NCBI GenBank assembly: GCA_017544405.1
Contig: JAFYEE010000084.1
Coordinates: 1-53,466 of the forward strand
DNA: 53,466 bases
Direction of reading: 5' to 3'
Origin: Lachnospiraceae bacterium
Lineage (GTDB): Bacteria > Bacillota > Clostridia > Lachnospirales > Lachnospiraceae
Below, piece by piece: positions 17,102 through 24,776 of this stretch; the first letter of the stretch is position 1, and each line of letters begins with the position of its first letter. A program made the position numbers and the translations under genes. The notes below the pieces were generated by a model. That model did no database searches, was not told the origin of the DNA, and saw only the letters and a program-made list of their open reading frames with translations.

Positions 17102-17623
17102 TCACCCCCTTCCGATTTCCCGGGCAGCTTCGACGACTTTGCTCTTCCCGGCTTGCTTTGCGGTTTGTTTTTCGGTTTCTTTTACAAATTCGGTTTGTCG
17201 ATTCACGCTCTGCTCCGGGGCCTGATAGCGCTCGGTGAGCTGCTTTGCTTCCGCGCGAATGGGCGGCCCGGCTCCAAAGGACTTCATCTCTCCGGTCTTC
17301 GGGTTGTAATATCCGTTGGTCACGTTCCGGTATCCTTCCTTGCCGTTCGGTCCGGCGCTGTTGTGGGCGGCCAGGTGGTCTTCATGCGTCAGGAACTGAA
17401 TATTGTCCGCGCTGGCGGCATACTCCGGGTAGGCCTGCACCGATTTCATATGCTGGCCTTCGTAGCCGGAGACATGACCGGTGGTGAGGAGTTCCTTCTG
17501 CTGATCCGGAGTCCAGTCGACGGTTCCGAGTCCCCTGCTTACCAGATCCTTCTCGCGGGACCAGGCATCGCGCACAGCCTTCTGGCGGTCGCGGTTTAAC
17601 TGCAGCTTCTCCTCTGTGTTCAT
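17102..17623 (-). CDS. HNH-like nuclease toxin domain protein
   Basis: 173 residues. Residues 36-115 match a His-Me-finger nuclease family seen at the C-terminus of polymorphic toxins: TTGHVSGYEGQHMKSV, PEYAASADNIQFL, THEDHLAAHNS and NVTNGYYNP. The usual EGHH pair reads EGQH here, a substitution that may be tolerated but deserves testing. It has no N-terminal delivery domain, only a short helical head and a charged tail. Its start overlaps the stop of the SUKH gene by 4 bases (ATGA). DNase activity is inferred from the family. Confidence 0.65.
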   Translation of the reverse strand: MNTEEKLQLNRDRQKAVRDAWSREKDLVSRGLGTVDWTPDQQKELLTTGHVSGYEGQHMKSVQAYPEYAASADNIQFLTHEDHLAAHNSAGPNGKEGYRNVTNGYYNPKTGEMKSFGAGPPIRAEAKQLTERYQAPEQSVNRQTEFVKETEKQTAKQAGKSKVVEAAREIGRG

Positions 17624-18021
17624 ACGCTCACCTCCTCTTCCAGGATGTGAAGCTCTTCTTCGAGGAAGTCCTCCGGAGATTCCCAGGTAAGGAAAATCTC
17701 GCCGGTTTCATGGTCGAGCTGGGCGAGCTGCCCATCCGCTGTGATGATGAGTTCATCGCCGAAGTTGAAGGCGCCGACCGTTGTTCCGGGGCTTCCGGGG
17801 CTGTAGGCCTGTGCCAGCACTTTGGAGACCGGGTAGAAGACAAAACCGGGGTTCGGTGCATCCACGCCATCGCTGACTTCGTATAGCCCTGCCATGGCCC
17901 GCCAGGCGGTGAGAGCGGCCCTCCTGAGCCGCTCCAGATTCACAGGATCCGCCGGTGCGGTGACGAGGCCTCCGCATCTGCGCTCCATCTGCAGTAAGAG
18001 TTCCGTAACGTTTCGTTTCAT
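17620..18021 (-). CDS. SMI1/KNR4 (SUKH) family immunity-like protein
   Basis: 133 residues with the SUKH pattern: a helical N-terminus, LYEVSDGVDAPNPGFVFYP, then TTVGAFNFGDELIIT and LDHETGEIFLTWESPEDFLEEEL. SUKH proteins are the commonest immunity partners of nuclease toxins in bacteria. Here the gene directly precedes and overlaps an HNH-like nuclease gene, so the partner assignment is strong. AAAGGAGG upstream of the ATG. Immunity before toxin in the same operon ensures protection is made first. Confidence 0.7.
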   Translation of the reverse strand: MKRNVTELLLQMERRCGGLVTAPADPVNLERLRRAALTAWRAMAGLYEVSDGVDAPNPGFVFYPVSKVLAQAYSPGSPGTTVGAFNFGDELIITADGQLAQLDHETGEIFLTWESPEDFLEEELHILEEEVSV

Positions 18022-18039
18022 CTGTTTGCACCTCCTTTG

Positions 18040-19326
18040 TTAATGGTTTAAAAGCTTTGCATCATCGCCACCGGTGTCCAGGATCAGGACCTTGCGGTTT
18101 TGTTTTGCGCTCTCTTCAATCTGGCGTCCGCTGTCATCAAGGTCGGGCACATGCCAGGGATCCTCGAAGCCGAGCCCCATCGGGATGAGCTGCTCTGCAG
18201 GGACTCCGCATTCGGTCAGGACCTCTGTGACGGCCTCGGCACGAGCACGGGAGAGAGAATCACAGAATGCCTTCCCGCCGGTGGCTGTAGTACCGATCAC
18301 ATAAACCCTGCGGTCCGGATGAGCCAGCAGATCCGCGGCGCAGGCGCTGATGACCTCATACGCCCGGTCATAGTCGATGAATTCGGCCCGGTCACCGATA
18401 AAGGAGACGCTGGCGCTATCTAAGACTTTGGTCTCGATCATCTCCGCAGACGGAAGTAAGATATTCACCGGCGCAGCGGGTGTTTCGATTTCCACATCGA
18501 TCACGGTCTCCTCGACCGCCACGGTGGAGACGTCCGGGAATGCCCGGTCGGCGGTGCCGGATGCGATGTCCTCGAGGAAGTCCACCGAGGCAGCTCCGCC
18601 CGCTTCCAAAATGCCCCGCCAGATCTCCTGCAGGCGGTGCTTCTGGCGCTCGCTCAGCTCTGCCTGAGGGGAAGCAGTCTGGCCCAGGTACATCCAGATG
18701 ACCTCCACGCCCTCCAGGGAAGGAATGGCTTCCAGCTCCTGCAAGGCCTCCACGATGTCCTCGGGCTTTGCAAGGAGAAGTCCGTTCGTAAGGTTCAGGT
18801 ACCCGGTTGTGGGAATCCCGTTATCCAGGATGAGGAGCTTCTTGTCGGAACTGACCGAAGCGCTCTGCAGCGCTTTCCCGCCGAGGGTGATGGCCTTCAG
18901 CGTGTCTGCCTCTGCGGTCTCCGGCGCGGCGCCTCCGAGCTGCTGCAGGACCTGTGTGGTATAGCCTTCGGCGATGGACTTCTTCTTGGTCGTGCTCAGT
19001 CCGCTGACCTCGGGCTCCGGAATCGCCGTCTGAAAGTACACTCTGGGGGAGCCTTCCACGGTGATCAGAGTGATCGTTCCGTAGGTATAGCAGCTTTTGT
19101 ACACTGCATCGCGGATTATCACGGAGTTCAGCGGGATATCAGGTTCGTTGGCCCTGCCGGCTCCTACGACGGCGAGGGAAAGCTGCTGCTGACCGGAGCC
19201 CCGGTTGTTCATCAGGGCTGCGAGGGGGGACTCCGAAGAATCGGAGGCCCCGCAGCCGCACATAAGGAGGGTCAGCACACAGGTGAGAATGGCAAGAGTA
19301 CGGATGGTGAAAGTGTTCTTCTTCAT
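18040..19326 (-). CDS. lipoprotein with OmpA-like C-terminal domain
   Basis: 428 residues. Signal peptide with a lipobox LMCGC near residue 25, so it is attached to the outer face of the membrane. The last ~120 residues resemble the OmpA peptidoglycan-binding fold: SRARAEAVTEVLTECGV, LIPMGLGFEDPW and AKQNRKVLIL. The middle part is unassigned. OmpA-like domains in a Gram-positive suggest binding to the wall, which would fix an envelope complex in place. Next to a four-helix membrane protein in the same operon. Confidence 0.7.
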   Translation of the reverse strand: MKKNTFTIRTLAILTCVLTLLMCGCGASDSSESPLAALMNNRGSGQQQLSLAVVGAGRANEPDIPLNSVIIRDAVYKSCYTYGTITLITVEGSPRVYFQTAIPEPEVSGLSTTKKKSIAEGYTTQVLQQLGGAAPETAEADTLKAITLGGKALQSASVSSDKKLLILDNGIPTTGYLNLTNGLLLAKPEDIVEALQELEAIPSLEGVEVIWMYLGQTASPQAELSERQKHRLQEIWRGILEAGGAASVDFLEDIASGTADRAFPDVSTVAVEETVIDVEIETPAAPVNILLPSAEMIETKVLDSASVSFIGDRAEFIDYDRAYEVISACAADLLAHPDRRVYVIGTTATGGKAFCDSLSRARAEAVTEVLTECGVPAEQLIPMGLGFEDPWHVPDLDDSGRQIEESAKQNRKVLILDTGGDDAKLLNH

Positions 19327-19350
19327 AACGTTTGTCTCCTTTCGATGAGG

Positions 19351-20292
19351 TCAGGCAACTTCCGCGCTGCCGTTGATAGTGCGGAGGAGGTTGTCTGTGG
19401 ATTCGGGCAGTTCATGGGTTTCCGCGTTCGAAGCAGGGAGCGCGGTGACATTTGTGTCAGGAATCTGCTCCTGCGACAGACGGGAGGTCGCGGATGACTC
19501 GGCCAGGTACTCGGCCAGATAGTGTCTGGCCAGGCGCTTTAAAAGAGTGCGCTTTGCATCGATTACTTCGATGCCGGTTCGCATCAGTTCCAGATCGTGG
19601 TCAAGGTCTCTCTGCACGTCGCGGTCCATCGTCTCGATGGCTGCATCCAGATCGGAGAGAGCTTCGTCCAGTTCATGATCCCGCTGCTTGTGGTATTCGT
19701 ACTTGCGCCGTACTTCATCGTCACTCGCAAAGGCAATGCCGAAGGTTACGATGGAGGTGACCAGCGGAGACAAAGCGAGCAGCAGGACCGATGCGGTACT
19801 TCTGGGGTTGCCCTGCTCCGTCTCCTCCTCTTCCCCGGCCGTGAATTCCGTATTGGCCGAGGTGTTTACCAGTTCGGCAGACCCGGTTTCCTGTCCGTAC
19901 ATGTCCTTGTATGCAAAGCGGAGTCCGACGGTGGTCAAAAACAGAAGAAAGTAGCCGGTCAGCAAAACCGTAAGCATCAGCTTTGCATTTCTTCTGGTAC
20001 GGTAGATCGCCCAGTGAAAAAACTTGGCGATCACCAGGGGGAGTGTATCCAGGACGACAGCGATGCCGAAAGACATCACCAGTCCGATCCACACGCTCTG
20101 CAGGAACACGTAATCAAACAGGGTGAACAGAGTGATAAAATCGAGTACGGTGGAGATCACGGCGATCGCCATGGCCGCCTTGGGCTTCTGCCACTGCGAG
20201 AGATCTGCCGCAGCCTCGGTCCGGTCGCCTTCAATCAGGTTGTCAAAGTATTCTGCCTGCGCAGCTTTCGTGCCATCATAGTTTGCTTTCAT
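19351..20292 (-). CDS. four-helix membrane protein with coiled coil
   Basis: 313 residues. Four membrane helices are near 40-63, 66-92, 104-126 and 167-190. A heptad-rich stretch near 195-265 (KQRDHELDEALSDLDAAIE) looks like a coiled coil, and the C-terminus is polar. No family recognised. Between the lipoprotein and a soluble helical protein, with AGGAGGAT upstream. It could be the membrane core of a complex with the lipoprotein; that is inference from position. Confidence 0.65.
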   Translation of the reverse strand: MKANYDGTKAAQAEYFDNLIEGDRTEAAADLSQWQKPKAAMAIAVISTVLDFITLFTLFDYVFLQSVWIGLVMSFGIAVVLDTLPLVIAKFFHWAIYRTRRNAKLMLTVLLTGYFLLFLTTVGLRFAYKDMYGQETGSAELVNTSANTEFTAGEEEETEQGNPRSTASVLLLALSPLVTSIVTFGIAFASDDEVRRKYEYHKQRDHELDEALSDLDAAIETMDRDVQRDLDHDLELMRTGIEVIDAKRTLLKRLARHYLAEYLAESSATSRLSQEQIPDTNVTALPASNAETHELPESTDNLLRTINGSAEVA

Positions 20293-20304
20293 ATCGATAT
20301 CCTC

Positions 20305-20811
20305 CTATTCTTCGTCTGCCAGACTGGTCCCGGCAAACAGGATGTGCCGGTAGTCGTTCAGCTTCCGCAGGTTTTCTTCCTTCTCTCTGCGGAAGCTTTC
20401 CCGCTTTCCGATCAGTTTGATGTAGTCACCGCGGTGCATCTTGTCCAGAAGCGTTTCAATCGTGCGCATGTGGTCGGCTCTCTGCACATGCATCAGGCGG
20501 ATATCTTCGTCACAGATGCTGTCGATCAGGGTATCCGCGAAGGATCCGTTGTAGGCGTCCACGCAGCCGCTTTCGAAGAAAGCAAAGCAATAATCGCGAA
20601 AGTTCGCCTCGAGATCTACCAGACGCGCGGAAAGCATATACTCCTTGGGGATCAGCCCCTGATGCGGGGCGTAAACCGGGATTTCCACCGTGGTATTGAC
20701 TTCGCTCGGATCGTTCAGGGGCTGCTTTTCCGCGGCGGGTCTTTCCGCGGCATCCGCATCCTTCCTGCCTCTATGCGCCCATCTGTCCTTCAGTCTCTCC
20801 AGGATCTTCAT
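20305..20811 (-). CDS. uncharacterised soluble protein of the locus
   Basis: 168 residues beginning MKILERLKDRWAHRGRKD. A basic N-terminus, a Pro/Glu-rich linker, then an alpha-helical domain (SARLVDLEANFRDYCFAFF) with a charged C-terminal helix. The start codon lies inside the 3' end of the upstream gene (overlap 41 bases) with GGAGGTGAGG as binding site; a GTG three codons earlier is less well placed. No family recognised. Confidence 0.6.
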   Translation of the reverse strand: MKILERLKDRWAHRGRKDADAAERPAAEKQPLNDPSEVNTTVEIPVYAPHQGLIPKEYMLSARLVDLEANFRDYCFAFFESGCVDAYNGSFADTLIDSICDEDIRLMHVQRADHMRTIETLLDKMHRGDYIKLIGKRESFRREKEENLRKLNDYRHILFAGTSLADEE

Positions 20812-21457
20812 CTTCCTCACCTCCGATTTCGAGAACCCGGCGAATCTGTTCGTCCAGGTTTTCCTTATGTGCCAGATACTTCTGTCTGCCTTTGCTGTCC
20901 TGCGGTTCCAGATACGGGAAATGGTCGAGGTCCTCCTGGGCTTTTGCCAGGACGCCTCTCCAGTAGCGCGAGAGGCGGCTGTGGAGAACCCCTTCCGCCC
21001 GCTCGATGTGGTGGGTCAGCATCTCGTCCACCAGTTCGGTCTCAGCGTGGATCTCTGCCATTCTCAGCAGAATCTCCTTGCGGCGCTTCGCGTTCTGCGC
21101 CCGTCTTCCGGCTTCCGCTGCCTTGCGACGCTGCTCTTCTTCCCGGTTGGTCGTGGGAGCAGCCTTGCGTTCCGGCCCGTTCAGGAGCCTGAGCTCCACG
21201 ACCAGTTTGGTGGCCTCTTTTACGGTAGGTTCGAGACACTGTGCGGTTCTGAGGTACACATCATCGATATAGCTGTTACATGCGTGCAGTTTGGAATCGA
21301 TGTAGGGAGTGGTGTGACCCTCCCCCAGGCGGCAAAGCTGATGATGTTTCGCATCGCGCTTTCCGCGCCCCTTCTCCAGGAAGGTGAAGTCGAAAAAGCC
21401 ATTGACTCCCTTCATGAGAGGGGGGGCATTCAGGTAACTGTATTTCATGTTTTCCAT
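20771..21457 (-). CDS. uncharacterised helical, coiled-coil-rich protein of the locus
   Basis: 228 residues. The N-terminal 90 residues contain HHQLCRLGEGHTTPY and CNSYIDDVYLRTA. Residues 95-150 are Lys/Arg/Glu/Ala-rich (EEEQRRKAAEAGRRAQNAKR) and probably one long helix. The C-terminus is acidic (EIGGEEDEDPGETEG). The start at 21457 has AAGGAGGG; a longer frame runs back into the Lon-like gene and is not needed. It follows that gene by 40 bases. No family recognised. Confidence 0.6.
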   Translation of the reverse strand: MENMKYSYLNAPPLMKGVNGFFDFTFLEKGRGKRDAKHHQLCRLGEGHTTPYIDSKLHACNSYIDDVYLRTAQCLEPTVKEATKLVVELRLLNGPERKAAPTTNREEEQRRKAAEAGRRAQNAKRRKEILLRMAEIHAETELVDEMLTHHIERAEGVLHSRLSRYWRGVLAKAQEDLDHFPYLEPQDSKGRQKYLAHKENLDEQIRRVLEIGGEEDEDPGETEGQMGA

Positions 21458-21497
21458 ATGCGGCCCTCCTTCAAGCATATTTCTTGGTTTCACATAT

Positions 21498-24400
21498 CTA
21501 TAAAAGTCTGTTTTCCAAAACCGGGGTCTTGCCAAGTTCCGGGAACAGCTGCTCCGCCACCTGGGCGATTTCGGTCACCGGAACGATCCGGCAGATATAC
21601 TGGCTGAGTTTCTCGCGATCCAGGCGTTCGTAGTTCTGCGCGGGCAGGAAGACCAGCTTGCAGCCTGCATCGTCCGCTGCCTGGATCTTCTCCATGACGC
21701 CGCCGACCGCGAACACACCTCCGGACAGGGAGATCTCCCCGGTATAGGCCACGTCGTAAGGCTTCTCCAGGCCGATGGGTTTACCGAGCGCTGCGCTCAG
21801 AATACTCATGTAGATAGCAACTCCTGCGGAAGGGCCATCCTTCGGGACCGCGCCCTCTCCGAAATGAACGTGCAGTCCCTTGCCCTTCAGAAGCTCCGGG
21901 TAGGTTCTGCGGATCGCAGATACAGCGATTTTCACGGACTCCGAGGTACTCTCGCCGGGAAGTCCGGTCAGCTCCAGCTTCTCTTCTCCATCGAAAAGCA
22001 GGGTCTCGACAGCAAAACTGCTTCCGCCGCGGCCTTCGCTGACGGCCAGTGCACGGGTGATGCCGGGGAGCTCTCTTTCGGGGAAGTTACCGCGCTCGAT
22101 CGGTTCCTCGCCCAGGACATCGCGGATGTCCGTTTTGGTGATCCGGACACGCAGCGCATCCTCTCTGCCCGACTGCTTCACCAGCAGGTCTCCGACGATG
22201 CGCTGCACAGCTTTCTCGGCATCGCGCACACCGTAGCCGGGGCAGTAGGTCTCGAGCAGATAGTGCTCCGCCTCCGGATCGATGGCAATCTGGACGCCGG
22301 CAGCCGCATAGCTTTCTTCGAGGCGGGGAATCACGTAATCTGACACGATGTGGGACTTCTCCTCGCGGGAGTAGCCGTCCAGATGAAGCACGATGAATCG
22401 GTCCCGAAGCACGGGAGGCACCTTGCTCCAGTCATTGGCCGTCGCGATGAAAACGGAATCGGAGAAGTCCACGGGGACACCGAGATAGTGATCTACGTAG
22501 TTACGATCCAGCAGATCGATCAGAGCATTTGCCACCTCGGGAGAAAGCTTGTCCAGCTCGTCCAGCTGGAACACGGTCCTCAGACTTCCGGCTTCCCGGA
22601 CGCCCTGTAAAATGACGCCCGCGTCACTTCCGGCATAAGAATCCGAAAAGCCCTTCAGAACCCTGACATCGCTTACCCCGTTCAGAGCGATGCGGACATA
22701 ACGATAGTTCATTCCCTCAGCGATCAGACGGACCACTGCACTTTTGCCGATGCCAAACTGTCCGACCAGCGCCAGATTGGTGCGAAGGCCGTTGCCCTGC
22801 AGGACGGAGGTGTGATAGAAGACGGTTGCTTCCCGGATCACCTTATCCATGCCAAAGAGGTGGCGGTGCAGGACATCCGCGAACTTCACCGGGTCAAAGA
22901 CTTCCGCCGGGTCACCTTTCTCAAGACGGCATGCCAGCAGATAGGAAAGCTGCAGGCGGCTCTGATCACGCTCCGCGCGCTCTTCCCTGCTGTCCGGAAC
23001 AACGCGAAGATGCTCCAGGTTCCTGCGGATCTCCTCCGCCACTTCCGGGGAGTATTCGTCCCGGTGGCGGGCAAAGCACAGGGCCGGTGTCTCCTCTGTC
23101 AGAGGAGCGAGGATCGCACGGGCTTCACACTCTGTCACCACATTTCCCTTAAAGGAATTTTCTCCGGACAGCATCCGGCGAAGGATGATCTCCATGTTGC
23201 GCCCGAGATCCACGACACCGCTGTCCGCGCAGTAATTTTCAAGGATCGTCTCCAGGGTGTGCTTGGGGAAGAGAATGCTTCCTGTGGGCAGTTCATATTT
23301 TTCCAGAAGGGCGGGCAGGATGTGCTTTTTCGCAATCGCGATCTGTTCCTCCCGGGTATGAGGTTTCAGCTGCAGAACCAGGTCAAAGCACTTGCGAAGC
23401 TCCTCCGGAAGGGCATCATTATCGGTGGCCGTAACGATAAAGGTTGTATTTTCCGTGGAGAGCGGGCAGGCAAGGAACTTATCCTCCATCCGCCCCTTGA
23501 GCATGTTCTGTAATATCATGGCCGGATTATCCTCGCTCGATTCCTTTATCTTGTCCGCATTTTCAAACAGGATGCTGATCTCCGTGGTACGGTGCTGAAA
23601 ATAGGCACGCGTGACGCGCCCTGCATCTGCCTCGTGGAAGCCGGAGTCAAGGCCCTCCAGCTCCAGTCCGTTCTTAAGGCCTCCCAGCTCGATCACCTCC
23701 AGCGGCCGCCCCTGAAGTTGCGCGACCGCACGTGCCAGGGCCGTTTTCCCGGTGCCGTGATCACCCACGATCAGAAGACTCATCCCGTGCTTTTTCGTAT
23801 GTGCTGAGGAGATCAGAAAACTGATCAGCTCGCGTTTTGCATCCTCCAGCCCGTACAGCTGCCCGTCCAGGTAGCACTGCATGGTCTGACGGTCCGGCAT
23901 CCGGCGCTCCCCGGCGCTCGGATTGATGTTCAGCAGGTAGCGAAGCTTCTGGTTGATGGAATGCCGGATCACCTCCGGATCGCGGAACGCCTGCTCGATG
24001 GCGCGCTGCGTCTCCGGGAGATAGTAGGGCTTGCAAAGGGCGTACTTGAGCTGCATTTCCTGAACGGATGTCACGAGAGGAAGCTGCGCCTCCCCGCTTG
24101 TGCTGTAGGTTTCGCCCAGGTGCATGTTGCTGACGGACAGCTTTTTCCCCGGCTTTTCCCTGAACCAAAGATAGTAATGAATGATGGCCAGCGCTTTCTG
24201 ATAGAGATTGTGATCCAGGGGTGTAAAGAGATCGTTCTCACCTTCGCGGATCAATGTCAGAGCAAGGAAAAGGTTGGGGAGCCTGCCCTGCAGGGCGATC
24301 ACACAGATCGGATTCCCGGGGCTGACCTTCTCCCCGGTGCCGATCCCGATGGAGTCGGAGAGCATGGTTTCGTCCACCCAACAGACGGATTTTTCCCCGT

Positions 24401-24632
24401 CTTCTGTCTGAATCAGGAGCGAGACCCGGTCCGGGCCGGTTCCCTTGTAGACACCCCGGATCTCCGACAGGCGATATTTCAGTTCCTCCGGTTCTTTCTC
24501 CTCGTAAAGGTTGCAGTGGTCGGCGTAGGAAAGTTTTGAATTCCCCCTCACTTCCTCCTGCTCGCGGTTGCGGAAATACTGCCGCATGATTCTTCTGGCC
24601 TCACTGATGGCCGCATCCATGTTCCTTTCCAT
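21498..24632 (-). CDS. Lon-like protease with two AAA+ modules
   Basis: 1044 residues. Residues 1-250 are unassigned. AAA+ module 1 has Walker A GDHGTGKT (290-297) and a B strand ILFENADK. Module 2 has Walker A GQFGIGKS (624-631), VLKGFSDSYAGSDAGVILQ and a B motif QLDELDK, close to bacterial Lon. The proteolytic domain has Ser935 (KDGPSAGVAI) and Lys982 (GGVMEKIQAA), the Lon dyad 47 residues apart. Standard Lon has one AAA+ module and a different N-domain. First gene of the long operon, after a terminator, with AAGGAGG. An ATP-driven unfolding protease for a locus substrate is likely. Confidence 0.85.
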   Translation of the reverse strand: MERNMDAAISEARRIMRQYFRNREQEEVRGNSKLSYADHCNLYEEKEPEELKYRLSEIRGVYKGTGPDRVSLLIQTEDGEKSVCWVDETMLSDSIGIGTGEKVSPGNPICVIALQGRLPNLFLALTLIREGENDLFTPLDHNLYQKALAIIHYYLWFREKPGKKLSVSNMHLGETYSTSGEAQLPLVTSVQEMQLKYALCKPYYLPETQRAIEQAFRDPEVIRHSINQKLRYLLNINPSAGERRMPDRQTMQCYLDGQLYGLEDAKRELISFLISSAHTKKHGMSLLIVGDHGTGKTALARAVAQLQGRPLEVIELGGLKNGLELEGLDSGFHEADAGRVTRAYFQHRTTEISILFENADKIKESSEDNPAMILQNMLKGRMEDKFLACPLSTENTTFIVTATDNDALPEELRKCFDLVLQLKPHTREEQIAIAKKHILPALLEKYELPTGSILFPKHTLETILENYCADSGVVDLGRNMEIILRRMLSGENSFKGNVVTECEARAILAPLTEETPALCFARHRDEYSPEVAEEIRRNLEHLRVVPDSREERAERDQSRLQLSYLLACRLEKGDPAEVFDPVKFADVLHRHLFGMDKVIREATVFYHTSVLQGNGLRTNLALVGQFGIGKSAVVRLIAEGMNYRYVRIALNGVSDVRVLKGFSDSYAGSDAGVILQGVREAGSLRTVFQLDELDKLSPEVANALIDLLDRNYVDHYLGVPVDFSDSVFIATANDWSKVPPVLRDRFIVLHLDGYSREEKSHIVSDYVIPRLEESYAAAGVQIAIDPEAEHYLLETYCPGYGVRDAEKAVQRIVGDLLVKQSGREDALRVRITKTDIRDVLGEEPIERGNFPERELPGITRALAVSEGRGGSSFAVETLLFDGEEKLELTGLPGESTSESVKIAVSAIRRTYPELLKGKGLHVHFGEGAVPKDGPSAGVAIYMSILSAALGKPIGLEKPYDVAYTGEISLSGGVFAVGGVMEKIQAADDAGCKLVFLPAQNYERLDREKLSQYICRIVPVTEIAQVAEQLFPELGKTPVLENRLL

Positions 24633-24682
24633 AATCTGTTCCTCCTTTGTGTTTTATGGACGGGAAGATTCCCTGTCGCAAA

Positions 24683-24717
24683 GTTATAAAAGAGGGTTTT
24701 CCAAATTCGGGGCACGA
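24683..24717 (-). pseudogene. remnant matching the 3' end of the Lon-like gene
   Basis: The 28 bases 24685-24712 match 21499-21526 at 23 positions. The second stretch is the last codons and stop of the Lon-like gene (VLENRLL). Read in the same frame, the upstream copy encodes NLENPLL and a stop. It lies between the terminator at 24716-24750 and the Lon-like start. It is best explained as what is left of a former tandem copy of that gene. Confidence 0.45.
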
Positions 24718-24750
24718 AAAAAGACGATGAGAAAACAGATTCTCATCGTC
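24716..24750 (-). terminator. terminator after the sigma-like gene
   Basis: GACGATGAGA (24723-24732) and TCTCATCGTC (24741-24750) form a perfect 10-bp stem with an 8-base loop, followed on the minus strand by six T. It starts 27 bases after the stop at 24777 and divides the kinase/sigma-like unit from the protease/ATPase unit. Confidence 0.85.
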
Positions 24751-24776
24751 CTTTGATGGTCCGGTTTGTCGTCCGG

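Noticed and set aside
10422..24632. Integrative conjugative element
   Set aside because: Coupling-type ATPases are present, but no relaxase, integrase, VirB4, VirB6, excisionase or attachment repeats could be found between 10.4 and 33.5 kb.
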